From Victivallales bacterium (GTDB taxonomy: Bacteria; Verrucomicrobiota; Lentisphaeria; Oligosphaerales; Oligosphaeraceae): a stretch of DNA of 5,992 nt. A program made the translations under genes and the position numbers. The notes beneath the pieces are model-generated. The model was not told the DNA's origin. It saw only the letters and a program-made list of their open reading frames with translations, and searched no databases. The first letter of the stretch is position 1; every line of letters starts with the position of its first letter. This document shows, one piece after another, positions 1 to 5,783 of this stretch. The stretch is taken from NCBI GenBank assembly GCA_017615955.1, contig JAFZZD010000833.1, forward strand, positions 1-5,992. The letters are read 5' to 3'.

Positions 1-443
1 ATCCAGTGCATGTCCAGAGATTCACCAAGGATAACATCTGGCGGGGAGACAGTGTGCAATTTGTCTTTGCCAATGCCCCTGCACCTCCCGCTGCCGTACG
101 GAATATGGATACATCTGAAGCGCTTTTCAACAGTGGCCATAATTACAGTGTAGGCCTGACCGCGAAGGGTACTGAGATAGTTAAATACTACACAAGGCAA
201 CATACTCAAGCCACGGCTGAAGTGGTTCGCAAAGGCAACAACACCATCTACCAGATTGTGATACCGATGAGTGAAATCAATGCGGAGCCAGGCAAGCCAC
301 TTTACTTTGACTTTGTGGTGTTTGACAACAACAGCAAAACCGCTACCAGCGCACCTTACTGGCTGGACATGGACGATGGCCTTGCAGGAAACAGGGATAA
401 TGCAGCACTGCCCCTTGTGATATTTGATGCTGACGCCAAATAG
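1..443 (+). CDS. C-terminal part of a protein ending in a CBM9-like carbohydrate-binding domain (5' end outside window)
   Basis: The reading frame is open from the first bases (the codon at 3-5 is CCA) to a TAG at 441-443, so the gene starts upstream and only about 146 residues are visible. The GTG at position 6 is an internal valine and not a start. The fragment resembles the carbohydrate family 9 binding-like domain (PF06452 type). It has a NIWRGDSVQFVF segment matching the 'W-GDsvq' strand of that fold, a YSVGLTAKG strand, a FDFVVFDNN strand near the end, and a closing aromatic/Gly/Asn/Asp-rich loop followed by LPLVIFD. In known proteins such domains form a beta-sandwich at the C-terminus of exported glycoside hydrolases or surface proteins. 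No cysteine occurs in the visible part, which fits export. The catalytic or main part of the protein is not in view, so the overall function is unknown. The DUF4434-like gene follows 50 bases downstream on the same strand. Confidence 0.72.
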   Translation, partial: PVHVQRFTKDNIWRGDSVQFVFANAPAPPAAVRNMDTSEALFNSGHNYSVGLTAKGTEIVKYYTRQHTQATAEVVRKGNNTIYQIVIPMSEINAEPGKPLYFDFVVFDNNSKTATSAPYWLDMDDGLAGNRDNAALPLVIFDADAK

Positions 444-493
444 GGCTGCGCCCTTAATTGCGTGGCTGGCTTAAGAACGGTAAAATTGGAATC

Positions 494-1495
494 ATGCTTA
501 AGAACATCGAGCTTAAACCAATAACAGGCACCTTTGTGAACCTGCTGATATCCGATACGGGAATCATCAATGCTGGACTGAAGGAATGGGAGCAGGATTT
601 CCAGATGATGAAAGTTCTGGGAATGGACCATCTGTTCATTATTCGGACAGAGTGCGAGCAGAATGGGGTGTGTCTTTCTGCCGAGGATCCACGCTCCACC
701 ACCTGGCCAGAGGATGACAATCTCCTGGACATGGTTTTCCGCCTTGGCGATAAATATGATATGCAAGTTTATCTCGGCGGACCAGTGGGCATCACCAATT
801 TGCATGTCGGTGACTGGCGAAAGGAGATTGACGACAATAAGCGCTATTATGACCGCACTGTACCTAAATACCAGCATTTCAAATGTTTCAAAGGTCTGTA
901 TGTCAGTCTGGAGGCATTGCCATGGCATTTCAATTTTCTGGATATATCCAGGGGCATCCTTGAATACATGCGTGCCTCCTTCCCTGAAAAGAAGACCTTC
1001 ATGAGTCCGATCATCCGTGGCGTGCTGGGGGATTACTCGGCGCATTATTCACCTGATCAGTGGGTGGACATATACAAACGCTATTTCTATGACTATGTGG
1101 CAGGGCTGCTGGACTACTGCGCTCCTCAGGATTTGATAGCCGCTCCAGCCTGCAGCTATGGTGAAATCCAGGACAATGGCTATGCCGAGTGGTTCACCAA
1201 GATGAGGCGTCTGTTTGATTCCTGCAGCATAGAATTATGGTGCAATCTAGAGAGTTTTCAGCGGCCATTTCCTGGACATGGCGAGCCAAGCGGGGTTTTC
1301 AGGCAAAGTGACTACCGCACATTCTACATGAAGTTGTCCCAGGCCTCGCCCTTGGTGAAGCGAATCATCACATACGAATATTTCAGCTGCATGAGTCCCA
1401 ATACCGAATGGGGTTCAAGCAGGCGTCTTCTCGCCCGATATATGGAAATGCTGGGCAAGGATCCAGCGCTTATCGATGAAATCTTTGGCAGATAG
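494..1495 (+). CDS. DUF4434-like TIM-barrel protein, putative glycoside-hydrolase-like
   Basis: This 333-residue protein starts with KPITGTFVNLL and continues with a Trp/Glu-containing helix and MKVLGMDHLFIIRTE. That is the pattern of the DUF4434 family, a (beta/alpha)8-barrel group related to glycoside hydrolases: 'I-GTF', then 'W...f..mk.lG.d.liv'. Later barrel strands carry conserved-looking acidic residues. These are E140 in GLYVSLEALPW, E253 in LWCNLESF, and a D/E-rich stretch at APACSYGEIQD (about 217-227). I infer that E140 and E253 are the best candidates for active-site carboxylates; this is not proven. No signal peptide or membrane segment is visible, and eight cysteines suggest a cytoplasmic location. 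The ATG at 494 is preferred because the homologous region begins right after it. The frame stays open upstream to a TTG at 458, which would add 12 residues with no ribosome-binding site. The ribosome-binding site at 494 is also weak (GGA at 488-490). The gene ends 15 bases before the beta-mannosidase, so the two are probably co-transcribed and act on the same glycan. Family assignment is moderate, and the substrate is unknown. Confidence 0.68.
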   Translation: MLKNIELKPITGTFVNLLISDTGIINAGLKEWEQDFQMMKVLGMDHLFIIRTECEQNGVCLSAEDPRSTTWPEDDNLLDMVFRLGDKYDMQVYLGGPVGITNLHVGDWRKEIDDNKRYYDRTVPKYQHFKCFKGLYVSLEALPWHFNFLDISRGILEYMRASFPEKKTFMSPIIRGVLGDYSAHYSPDQWVDIYKRYFYDYVAGLLDYCAPQDLIAAPACSYGEIQDNGYAEWFTKMRRLFDSCSIELWCNLESFQRPFPGHGEPSGVFRQSDYRTFYMKLSQASPLVKRIITYEYFSCMSPNTEWGSSRRLLARYMEMLGKDPALIDEIFGR

Positions 1496-1496
1496 C

Positions 1497-1508
1497 AGAG
1501 GAAGAGGA
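1497..1508 (+). promoter_or_regulatory. Ribosome-binding site of the beta-mannosidase gene
   Basis: A purine run with two GAGG cores lies just before the ATG at 1511. The first core (1498-1501) is nine bases from the start codon and the second (1504-1507) is three bases away. The first has normal Shine-Dalgarno spacing. The site fixes the start at 1511 and sits in the 15-base gap after the DUF4434-like gene, which is compatible with translational coupling. Confidence 0.6.
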
Positions 1509-1510
1509 TT

Positions 1511-4003
1511 ATGAGATTGTTTTTGGATGGAAGCGACTGGCTTGCCCAGTATTTTATACCGCAGAAAGAGGCGAACAAGCGCACCGCCCGCACATTGAAG
1601 AATATGTTCATGGACACGGCACGCTCCGCTGGTTTTGTCCGCGCTGATATCACGCCGCTGGATGCCATGCCCGCGACCGTACCTGGGTGCGACCGCAGTG
1701 TACTGTTGGAAAACAAGGAAATTGATGAACCATATTATGGGCGAAATGCAGACCGAAGCCGTTGGCCAGAAGAATTTGAGTGGGCATTTCGCAAGGAATT
1801 CACATTGCCTGGGGAGTGGAGGGAATGTCGGCATATTTCCTTGAAGATACATAGTGCTGGATACAAGGCCGTTGCTTTCCTGAATAATGAGTATCTGGGG
1901 GAACGGACTGGAATGTTTCAGGCATGGACATACGATGTTTCCAAGGAAATCCTTAGAGAAGGCAAGAATGTGCTGACCTTGATTTTCGAGCCTGCGCCAA
2001 AGGCGTCGCCAAATCATTTGGATGACACCCCATCGGAATTTGCCTATTATCACTTTTGCCAAATGAGCTTTGGCTGGGATTGGGCGCGCACTCTGGTTCC
2101 GACCGGGATTTTTGACCATGTGGAGTTGCATGGCGCGGCGCTTTGCTGGGTGCGTGACTGTTCTTTTGCTACATCAGGAAAATCTGTTAGATTAGAGGCC
2201 GAAATTGCCGCATTGGAAGATTGCACCCAGGAATTGACTTGCACCCTTGTCCCGAGAAATTTCACGGGAAAAAGCCTGGAACTCAGGCGAAACGTGGAGC
2301 TTAAGGCTGGAAAGACAAATGTGTTTGAGTGGGATTTTTGTTTTCCAGAGGCGGAATTATGGTATCCGAACAATTATGGCGAACAGAGACTTTATACATT
2401 GACTTTGACTTTACAAGGCGATGAATTCCGTAGGCAAGTTGGGTTCAGGGATCTGCAAATGCTGCGCAATCCTGACAGCTGCGATGAATCATATCCGCTG
2501 ACATTCTGCATAAACGGAACAAGTATATTTGCCAGGGGATTGAACTGGGTACCCGCAGATATGATTTTTTCAAGGACTGATGCGAGGCTATATGAACGTG
2601 AAGTGCGCCTTGCAAAGGAGGCGGGATTTAATCTTTTCAGAGTTTGGGGCGGTGGAGTGATTGAGAAAGAGGAGTTCTATGACGCCTGCGACCGCCATGG
2701 CATTCTGGTTTGGCAGGAGTTTCCACATGCCTGCTGCCAGTATCCCTCTGATCAAAGGTATATTGCGGAAAAAGCTGTGGAAGGTGAGGCGGTGATACGC
2801 AAACTGCGCAATCATGTGTCAATGGCAATGTATTGTGGCGGCAATGAAATGCTTTATTATGGTGAAGTCCCTTTTCACCCGATTTATCTCAAATATGGGG
2901 AGCTGGTAGGCAAATTGGCGCCAGGAATGCCTTATCACATCTGTTCTCCAGACCAATCACGCCCAGGCGAACGCGACCATGGTCCATGGAATTATGAGGA
3001 ACACGAGTTCTGGAATTCCCATAGGCGCCTTTTGGCAAGCGAATTGGGCTGCCCTGGCTGGGCTGAACTTGAATCAATTGATAGATTCATCCCACCAAAT
3101 GAACCATGCCCCTATGGTCAGAGCTGGCAATTCCATTTTTCGCATTGCAAATCAAATGCCAGGCAATTGGAACTTTTCAAACCGCAAGTCAGCTCAAGAC
3201 GGCAGATGTGCGATATGAATATGCTTGTGCAGGCAGACCAGCTGGAGTATGCCATGGGGCACTACCGGAAACTTTTCCCAGAGGCAAGCGGGTGCTTTAT
3301 TTGGCAGTACAATGAATCGTGGCCCACAAATGCATACAGCATATTGGATTTTTACAGTCGTCCGAAAATGGCCTATTACCATATTAGCCACTCCAATAAA
3401 CCCATAATGGTCTTCCTGGAGGATGCCTCATGGTGCATCAAGGGCAATTACACTGGCGAACTTTATTTTGTCAGCGATCGTTGTGGTGTGAATGATGCCA
3501 AGGTTGTTTTTCAGGCTATGGACATTACAGGCAGGATAATCTGTCAAAATGAATTTGAAGATGACTATCCTCAAGGTACAACCAGGCTTGGCACTGTGGA
3601 ATTCTCACTTGACAGTTCACCTGAATACGGTGTAGTGATAATGAAATATTATGTTCTTGACGAGCATGGGAATATAATTTGGGAGCAAGAGCGTTTATAT
3701 GGAGCCCCAGACTTCAGCCAGGTATGGCAAATTCCCAAGACTTCTTTGGAGTGCAGCATCTCTCTGGAAGAGCACGGCAATGACGCAAAAACACTGAATG
3801 CAATTGTGGAGAATACTGGCAAATACACTGCAGTGTTTGTGCGGGCTGACCTCCCTGGCTGTGAGCTTTACGGCGTTTATTGGGAGGATAATTACAGGAT
3901 GATTGCACCTGGCGAAAAATATGTGTTCAGGGCAAAATTGAGTGACGTGACCGATATTGGCAGGCTCTCGCTCCGTGGCTGGAACGCAGATGCATTGGTT
4001 TGA
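1511..4003 (+). CDS. Beta-mannosidase, glycoside hydrolase family 2
   Basis: This 830-residue protein has the full GH2 beta-mannosidase layout. It should release terminal beta-linked mannose from the non-reducing end of oligosaccharides or glycosides, with retention of configuration. The N-terminal sugar-binding-like domain (about 1-208) contains PATVPGCDRSVLL, the W-x-FRKEF strand and FGWDWARTLVPTGIFDHVELHG (187-208). An Ig-like domain follows (about 210-315). The TIM barrel (about 316-625) includes ARGLNWVPAD, FRVWGGGVIEKEEFYDACDRHGILVWQEFP and CGGNE. E446 is the expected acid/base, and E511 in LASELG is the expected nucleophile. WPTNAYSILDFYSRPKMAYYH (604-624) is the family's barrel-end motif. 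C-terminal beta domains occupy about 640-830. The length is typical (800-900). There is no signal peptide and there are about 25 cysteines, so a cytoplasmic enzyme is likely. It lies 15 bases after the DUF4434-like gene, probably in one operon. The GH2 assignment is firm. Beta-mannosidase rather than another GH2 activity is strongly favoured by the motifs, but the natural substrate is not shown. Confidence 0.93.
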   Translation: MRLFLDGSDWLAQYFIPQKEANKRTARTLKNMFMDTARSAGFVRADITPLDAMPATVPGCDRSVLLENKEIDEPYYGRNADRSRWPEEFEWAFRKEFTLPGEWRECRHISLKIHSAGYKAVAFLNNEYLGERTGMFQAWTYDVSKEILREGKNVLTLIFEPAPKASPNHLDDTPSEFAYYHFCQMSFGWDWARTLVPTGIFDHVELHGAALCWVRDCSFATSGKSVRLEAEIAALEDCTQELTCTLVPRNFTGKSLELRRNVELKAGKTNVFEWDFCFPEAELWYPNNYGEQRLYTLTLTLQGDEFRRQVGFRDLQMLRNPDSCDESYPLTFCINGTSIFARGLNWVPADMIFSRTDARLYEREVRLAKEAGFNLFRVWGGGVIEKEEFYDACDRHGILVWQEFPHACCQYPSDQRYIAEKAVEGEAVIRKLRNHVSMAMYCGGNEMLYYGEVPFHPIYLKYGELVGKLAPGMPYHICSPDQSRPGERDHGPWNYEEHEFWNSHRRLLASELGCPGWAELESIDRFIPPNEPCPYGQSWQFHFSHCKSNARQLELFKPQVSSRRQMCDMNMLVQADQLEYAMGHYRKLFPEASGCFIWQYNESWPTNAYSILDFYSRPKMAYYHISHSNKPIMVFLEDASWCIKGNYTGELYFVSDRCGVNDAKVVFQAMDITGRIICQNEFEDDYPQGTTRLGTVEFSLDSSPEYGVVIMKYYVLDEHGNIIWEQERLYGAPDFSQVWQIPKTSLECSISLEEHGNDAKTLNAIVENTGKYTAVFVRADLPGCELYGVYWEDNYRMIAPGEKYVFRAKLSDVTDIGRLSLRGWNADALV

Positions 4004-4023
4004 AACGCCGCATTGATTTTATG

Positions 4024-4057
4024 CTGTTGGATTACCTCAATTGGAGGTTTGCAACAG
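4024..4057 (+). repeat. Inverted repeat / hairpin after the beta-mannosidase gene
   Basis: CTGTTG at 4024-4029 pairs with CAACAG at 4052-4057, and inside it ACCTC (4034-4038) pairs with GAGGT (4044-4048) around a five-base AATTG loop. The two stems are separated by a small internal loop (GATT opposite TTG). It lies 20 bases after the mannosidase stop. It could help end transcription or protect the mRNA end. However, the nearest T run (4079-4085) is 21 bases beyond the stem, so this is not a standard intrinsic terminator. Confidence 0.4.
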
Positions 4058-4091
4058 TCATCCCTTAACAGAATGCAGTTTTTTTGTAAAG

Positions 4092-4130
4092 GCTATGTTC
4101 TCCATAAGGGTATGTAATGGGGAACATAGC
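4092..4130 (+). repeat. Strong inverted repeat (12-14 bp stem) in the leader of the serine hydrolase gene
   Basis: GCTATGTTCTCC (4092-4103) pairs with GGGGAACATAGC (4119-4130) through 11 Watson-Crick pairs and one G-U pair. AT at 4104-4105 can further pair with AT at 4117-4118, leaving an 11-base loop. No T run follows on either strand, so a terminator is unlikely. It may be a protein-binding site, an mRNA processing or stability element, or part of a leader that folds in alternative ways. The stem is seen directly; the role is unknown. Confidence 0.5.
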
Positions 4131-4153
4131 GTTGGGAAAAAGCACCTCTCAAT

Positions 4154-4183
4154 TTGAAACATTGAAAAGCGAGGGGATAGTAT
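4154..4183 (+). promoter_or_regulatory. Possible sigma-70-like promoter for the serine hydrolase gene
   Basis: TTGAAA at 4154-4159 (5 of 6 matches to a -35 box) is followed after 18 bases by TAGTAT at 4178-4183 (4 of 6 matches to a -10 box). A start site near 4190 would give a leader of about 65 bases. The match is only moderate, and promoter sequences differ in several candidate phyla, so this is a weak call. Confidence 0.22.
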
Positions 4184-4240
4184 GCACAATTCCCGAAACA
4201 AAGGTGGTTTGGGTATTTTCAAGTAGATTCCATATAGCGT

Positions 4241-4246
4241 AAGGAG
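4241..4246 (+). promoter_or_regulatory. Ribosome-binding site of the serine hydrolase gene
   Basis: AAGGAG is a near-perfect Shine-Dalgarno sequence, 11 bases before the ATG at 4258. A second short AGGA (4250-4253) lies closer. Together they support the start at 4258, which also places the family's usual PEAEGIS opening within the first 14 residues. Confidence 0.65.
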
Positions 4247-4257
4247 AATAGGATTAT

Positions 4258-5664
4258 ATGCATGTTTTGGGAGTGGCAACGCCAGAGGCCGAGGGAATCA
4301 GTTCAAGAGCGCTTCTTCGGATGATGAGGAAGCTGGATGAGCTGGAATATGTCAATGGCATCGTCATTCTGCGGCATGGACGCTCCATTCTGGAAGGGTG
4401 GAAGTCCCCTTATGAACGTGAGACGCCCCATCAGCTTTTCTCGTTGAGCAAGAGCTTCACGTCCTGCGCCATTGGCCTTGCCCAGGCGGAAGCTCGGCTG
4501 AAAATCAGCGACAGGCTTGTCTCCTTTTTCCCTGAATATGATTCCTGCATCACCGATGCCAGAATGCGCAACGTGACGCTGAAGGATTTGCTGACCATGC
4601 GCTCTGGGCATTTGTGCTGTGCCACAAAATATATGTTTGGACAACAGGACTGGGTGCGGGCGTTTCTGGCCTCGCCGCTTGATGTGGAGCCTGGCACTCG
4701 CTTTGTGTACAATTCTGGCGCAAGCTATATGCTGGCTGCCGTGATAAGGCGCGTGACTGGCGAGAATGTGCGTGAATATCTTATGCCTCGCCTGTTTGAA
4801 CCATTGCGGATATCACCTGGCATCTGGGAATGCTGCCCTCAAGGAACCAACTTGGGCGGCTGGGGCTTGTATCTTACCACCGATGACCTGGCTAAATTCG
4901 CCCAGCTTCTGCTTCGGCATGGGCAATGGGATGGCAGGCAGCTTCTGCCAGCGGATTATCTGGCTGAGGCCACTGTCAGGCAGGCGGACAATTCAATGAA
5001 TGAGAAGCCCGACTGGAAGCAGGGCTACGGCTATCATTTCTGGGTTTCGCAGCATGGCTATCGTGGTGACGGTGCCGCTGGGCAGCTGGTTCTGGTTTTG
5101 GAGGAGCAGGGGCTTTGCGTTGCGGTGACTTCCTGCTTGACCGATATGCAGAGATTGCTGGATGTGTTCTGGGACGAGTTGCTTCCGTATGTCAATGCTA
5201 GTGCATTGCCCGAAAACGCAGAGGCGCATGATGAATTGCTGGATTATTGCAAAAAACTGAAAATACAGCCGCCAGCCGTCACATCAAAGGGAACGCATGA
5301 CAATGCCTGTTTTCGTTTTAAGGATAATTCTGCTGGCATTTGGCAATGTGAAGTGTCATTCGGTGAGAATTGCTGTAGTCTAACTTTCCTTACGCCTCGC
5401 GGCAATGAGCAGCTGCGGGCCGGCTTCGGCCATTTTGAATACTCCGTATTTCAGTTGACGGATGTGATGCCACATCACGTGGCCGCATACGCGGTCTGGA
5501 TAAAGCCATCTGTATTGGAGATACACACATTCATCTGCGACGGCATTTACCGCGATGTGTGGACAGTGGATTTCTCCGACCAGCAGGAACCACTGAAGAA
5601 CCGCATGATTTGCAACTGCTTCCGCCCCGCAAAGCCCCGGCTGTATGTGGAGTCACTGAAGTAG
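4258..5664 (+). CDS. Serine hydrolase of the class C beta-lactamase-like family (PF00144 type)
   Basis: This 468-residue protein has the beta-lactamase/penicillin-binding-like serine hydrolase fold in residues 1 to about 310. The nucleophile motif S-x-x-K is S62-LS-K65 in HQLFSLSKSFTS. The second motif is Y151-N-S in FVYNSGASYML, where Y151 is the general base. The third, KTG-equivalent segment is the Gly-rich DGAAGQLVLV (271-280) after GYGYHFWV. Other family signatures are ILRHGRSILEGW, LKDLLTMRSGH and GLYLTTDDLAKFAQLLL. Known members include esterases, D-aminopeptidases, transesterases and true beta-lactamases, so the sequence alone does not fix the substrate. Residues from about 340 to 468 form an extra beta-rich C-terminal region that I cannot assign, ending in a Trp/Phe-rich stretch. 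No signal peptide is visible and cysteines are frequent (including CC at 120-121 and 192-193), so the protein is probably cytoplasmic. An antibiotic-resistance role is therefore unlikely. Beside a mannosidase it may deacylate sugars or glycosides, but that is inference. Confidence 0.88.
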   Translation: MHVLGVATPEAEGISSRALLRMMRKLDELEYVNGIVILRHGRSILEGWKSPYERETPHQLFSLSKSFTSCAIGLAQAEARLKISDRLVSFFPEYDSCITDARMRNVTLKDLLTMRSGHLCCATKYMFGQQDWVRAFLASPLDVEPGTRFVYNSGASYMLAAVIRRVTGENVREYLMPRLFEPLRISPGIWECCPQGTNLGGWGLYLTTDDLAKFAQLLLRHGQWDGRQLLPADYLAEATVRQADNSMNEKPDWKQGYGYHFWVSQHGYRGDGAAGQLVLVLEEQGLCVAVTSCLTDMQRLLDVFWDELLPYVNASALPENAEAHDELLDYCKKLKIQPPAVTSKGTHDNACFRFKDNSAGIWQCEVSFGENCCSLTFLTPRGNEQLRAGFGHFEYSVFQLTDVMPHHVAAYAVWIKPSVLEIHTFICDGIYRDVWTVDFSDQQEPLKNRMICNCFRPAKPRLYVESLK

Positions 5665-5674
5665 CGACAGCAAC

Positions 5675-5696
5675 TTATTGGTTTGAAAACCAATAA
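5675..5696 (+). repeat. Palindrome 1 of a three-copy operator-like array
   Basis: TTATTGGTTT (5675-5684) and AAACCAATAA (5687-5696) are perfect inverted arms around a two-base GA centre. The site starts 10 bases after the stop of the serine hydrolase gene. It shares the core GGTTT-NN-AAACC with two further copies downstream. I read it as a binding site for a dimeric regulator. It has no T run after it and only two G-C pairs in the stem, so terminator function is unlikely. Confidence 0.7.
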
Positions 5697-5707
5697 ATAT
5701 ATGCTAA

Positions 5708-5729
5708 TTTATGGTTTTAAAACCATAAA
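5708..5729 (+). repeat. Palindrome 2 of the operator-like array (perfect, 22 bp)
   Basis: TTTATGGTTTT (5708-5718) is followed directly by its exact reverse complement AAAACCATAAA (5719-5729), giving a perfect 22-bp palindrome with no spacer. The core is again GGTTT-NN-AAACC. Its centre is 33 bp from that of palindrome 1, and the two are separated by 11 unrelated bases. This is probably the best-matching site of the array. Confidence 0.75.
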
Positions 5730-5733
5730 AAAC

Positions 5734-5762
5734 TTGAAATTTATGGTTTGCAAACCCAAAAT
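5734..5762 (+). promoter_or_regulatory. Possible promoter of the ATPase gene, overlapped by palindrome 3
   Basis: TTGAAA at 5734-5739 could serve as a -35 box, and CAAAAT at 5757-5762 is a poor -10 box (4 of 6 matches) after 17 bases. If real, palindrome 3 fills the spacer, so a bound protein would block RNA polymerase. The -10 match is weak and the region is AT-rich, so this is speculative. Confidence 0.2.
5740..5761 (+). repeat. Palindrome 3 of the operator-like array (imperfect right arm)
   Basis: The left arm TTTATGGTTT matches palindrome 2, and the central GGTTT-GC-AAACC is a perfect inverted repeat. The right arm then departs from symmetry (CCCAAAA where CCATAAA is expected). Its centre is 32 bp from that of palindrome 2 and 33 bases before the ATPase start codon. 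The position near the start suggests a role in repression or autoregulation, with possibly lower affinity than copies 1 and 2. Confidence 0.65.
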
Positions 5763-5783
5763 AACAAAATTAGGGGCAAAATT

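Larger units (their letters stand above)
4004..4257 (+). other. Non-coding leader between beta-mannosidase and serine hydrolase genes
   Basis: I find no convincing gene in this 254-base gap. It holds two inverted repeats (4024-4057 and 4092-4130) and a seven-T run at 4079-4085. A weaker fold lies at 4145-4174, where CCTC and TCAAT pair with ATTGA and GAGG across a five-base bulge. A possible promoter (4154-4183) and the ribosome-binding site of the next gene (4241-4246) complete it. The length and structure suggest that the serine hydrolase gene is transcribed or regulated separately from the upstream genes. Confidence 0.6.

Noticed and set aside
442..454. AGGGC-TGC-GCCCT hairpin overlapping the stop of the first gene as a terminator
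   Set aside because: The stem is only five base pairs with no T run after it, and the downstream gene starts 40 bases later, probably in the same operon.
356..1045. Long open frame on the - strand (229 codons) opposite the DUF4434-like gene
   Set aside because: It is fully covered by well-supported + strand genes, its translation shows no recognisable domain, and it has no plausible ribosome-binding site. It is a shadow of the coding strand.
1415..2131. Long open frame on the - strand (238 codons) over the start of the mannosidase gene
   Set aside because: It overlaps the end of one clear gene and the conserved N-terminal domain of another, and its translation resembles no known family.
4046..4055. 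GGTTTGCAAC match to the core of the ATPase palindromes
   Set aside because: It covers only one arm and the centre; the second arm is missing and there are no neighbouring copies at the right spacing. It is probably chance.
4021..4068. Small 15-codon open frame that could be a leader peptide
   Set aside because: There is no Shine-Dalgarno sequence before the ATG, no run of codons for one amino acid, and no attenuator-like terminator coupled to it.
4058..4279. - strand open frame of 73 codons in the gap before the serine hydrolase gene
   Set aside because: It runs into the start of the serine hydrolase gene, has a composition without domain features, and crosses the strong inverted repeat. 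A chance frame is more likely.
5675..5761. The three evenly spaced repeats as a short CRISPR array
   Set aside because: The spacers are only 10-11 bases, the repeats are full palindromes that differ between copies, and no cas gene is visible. Operator sites explain them better.
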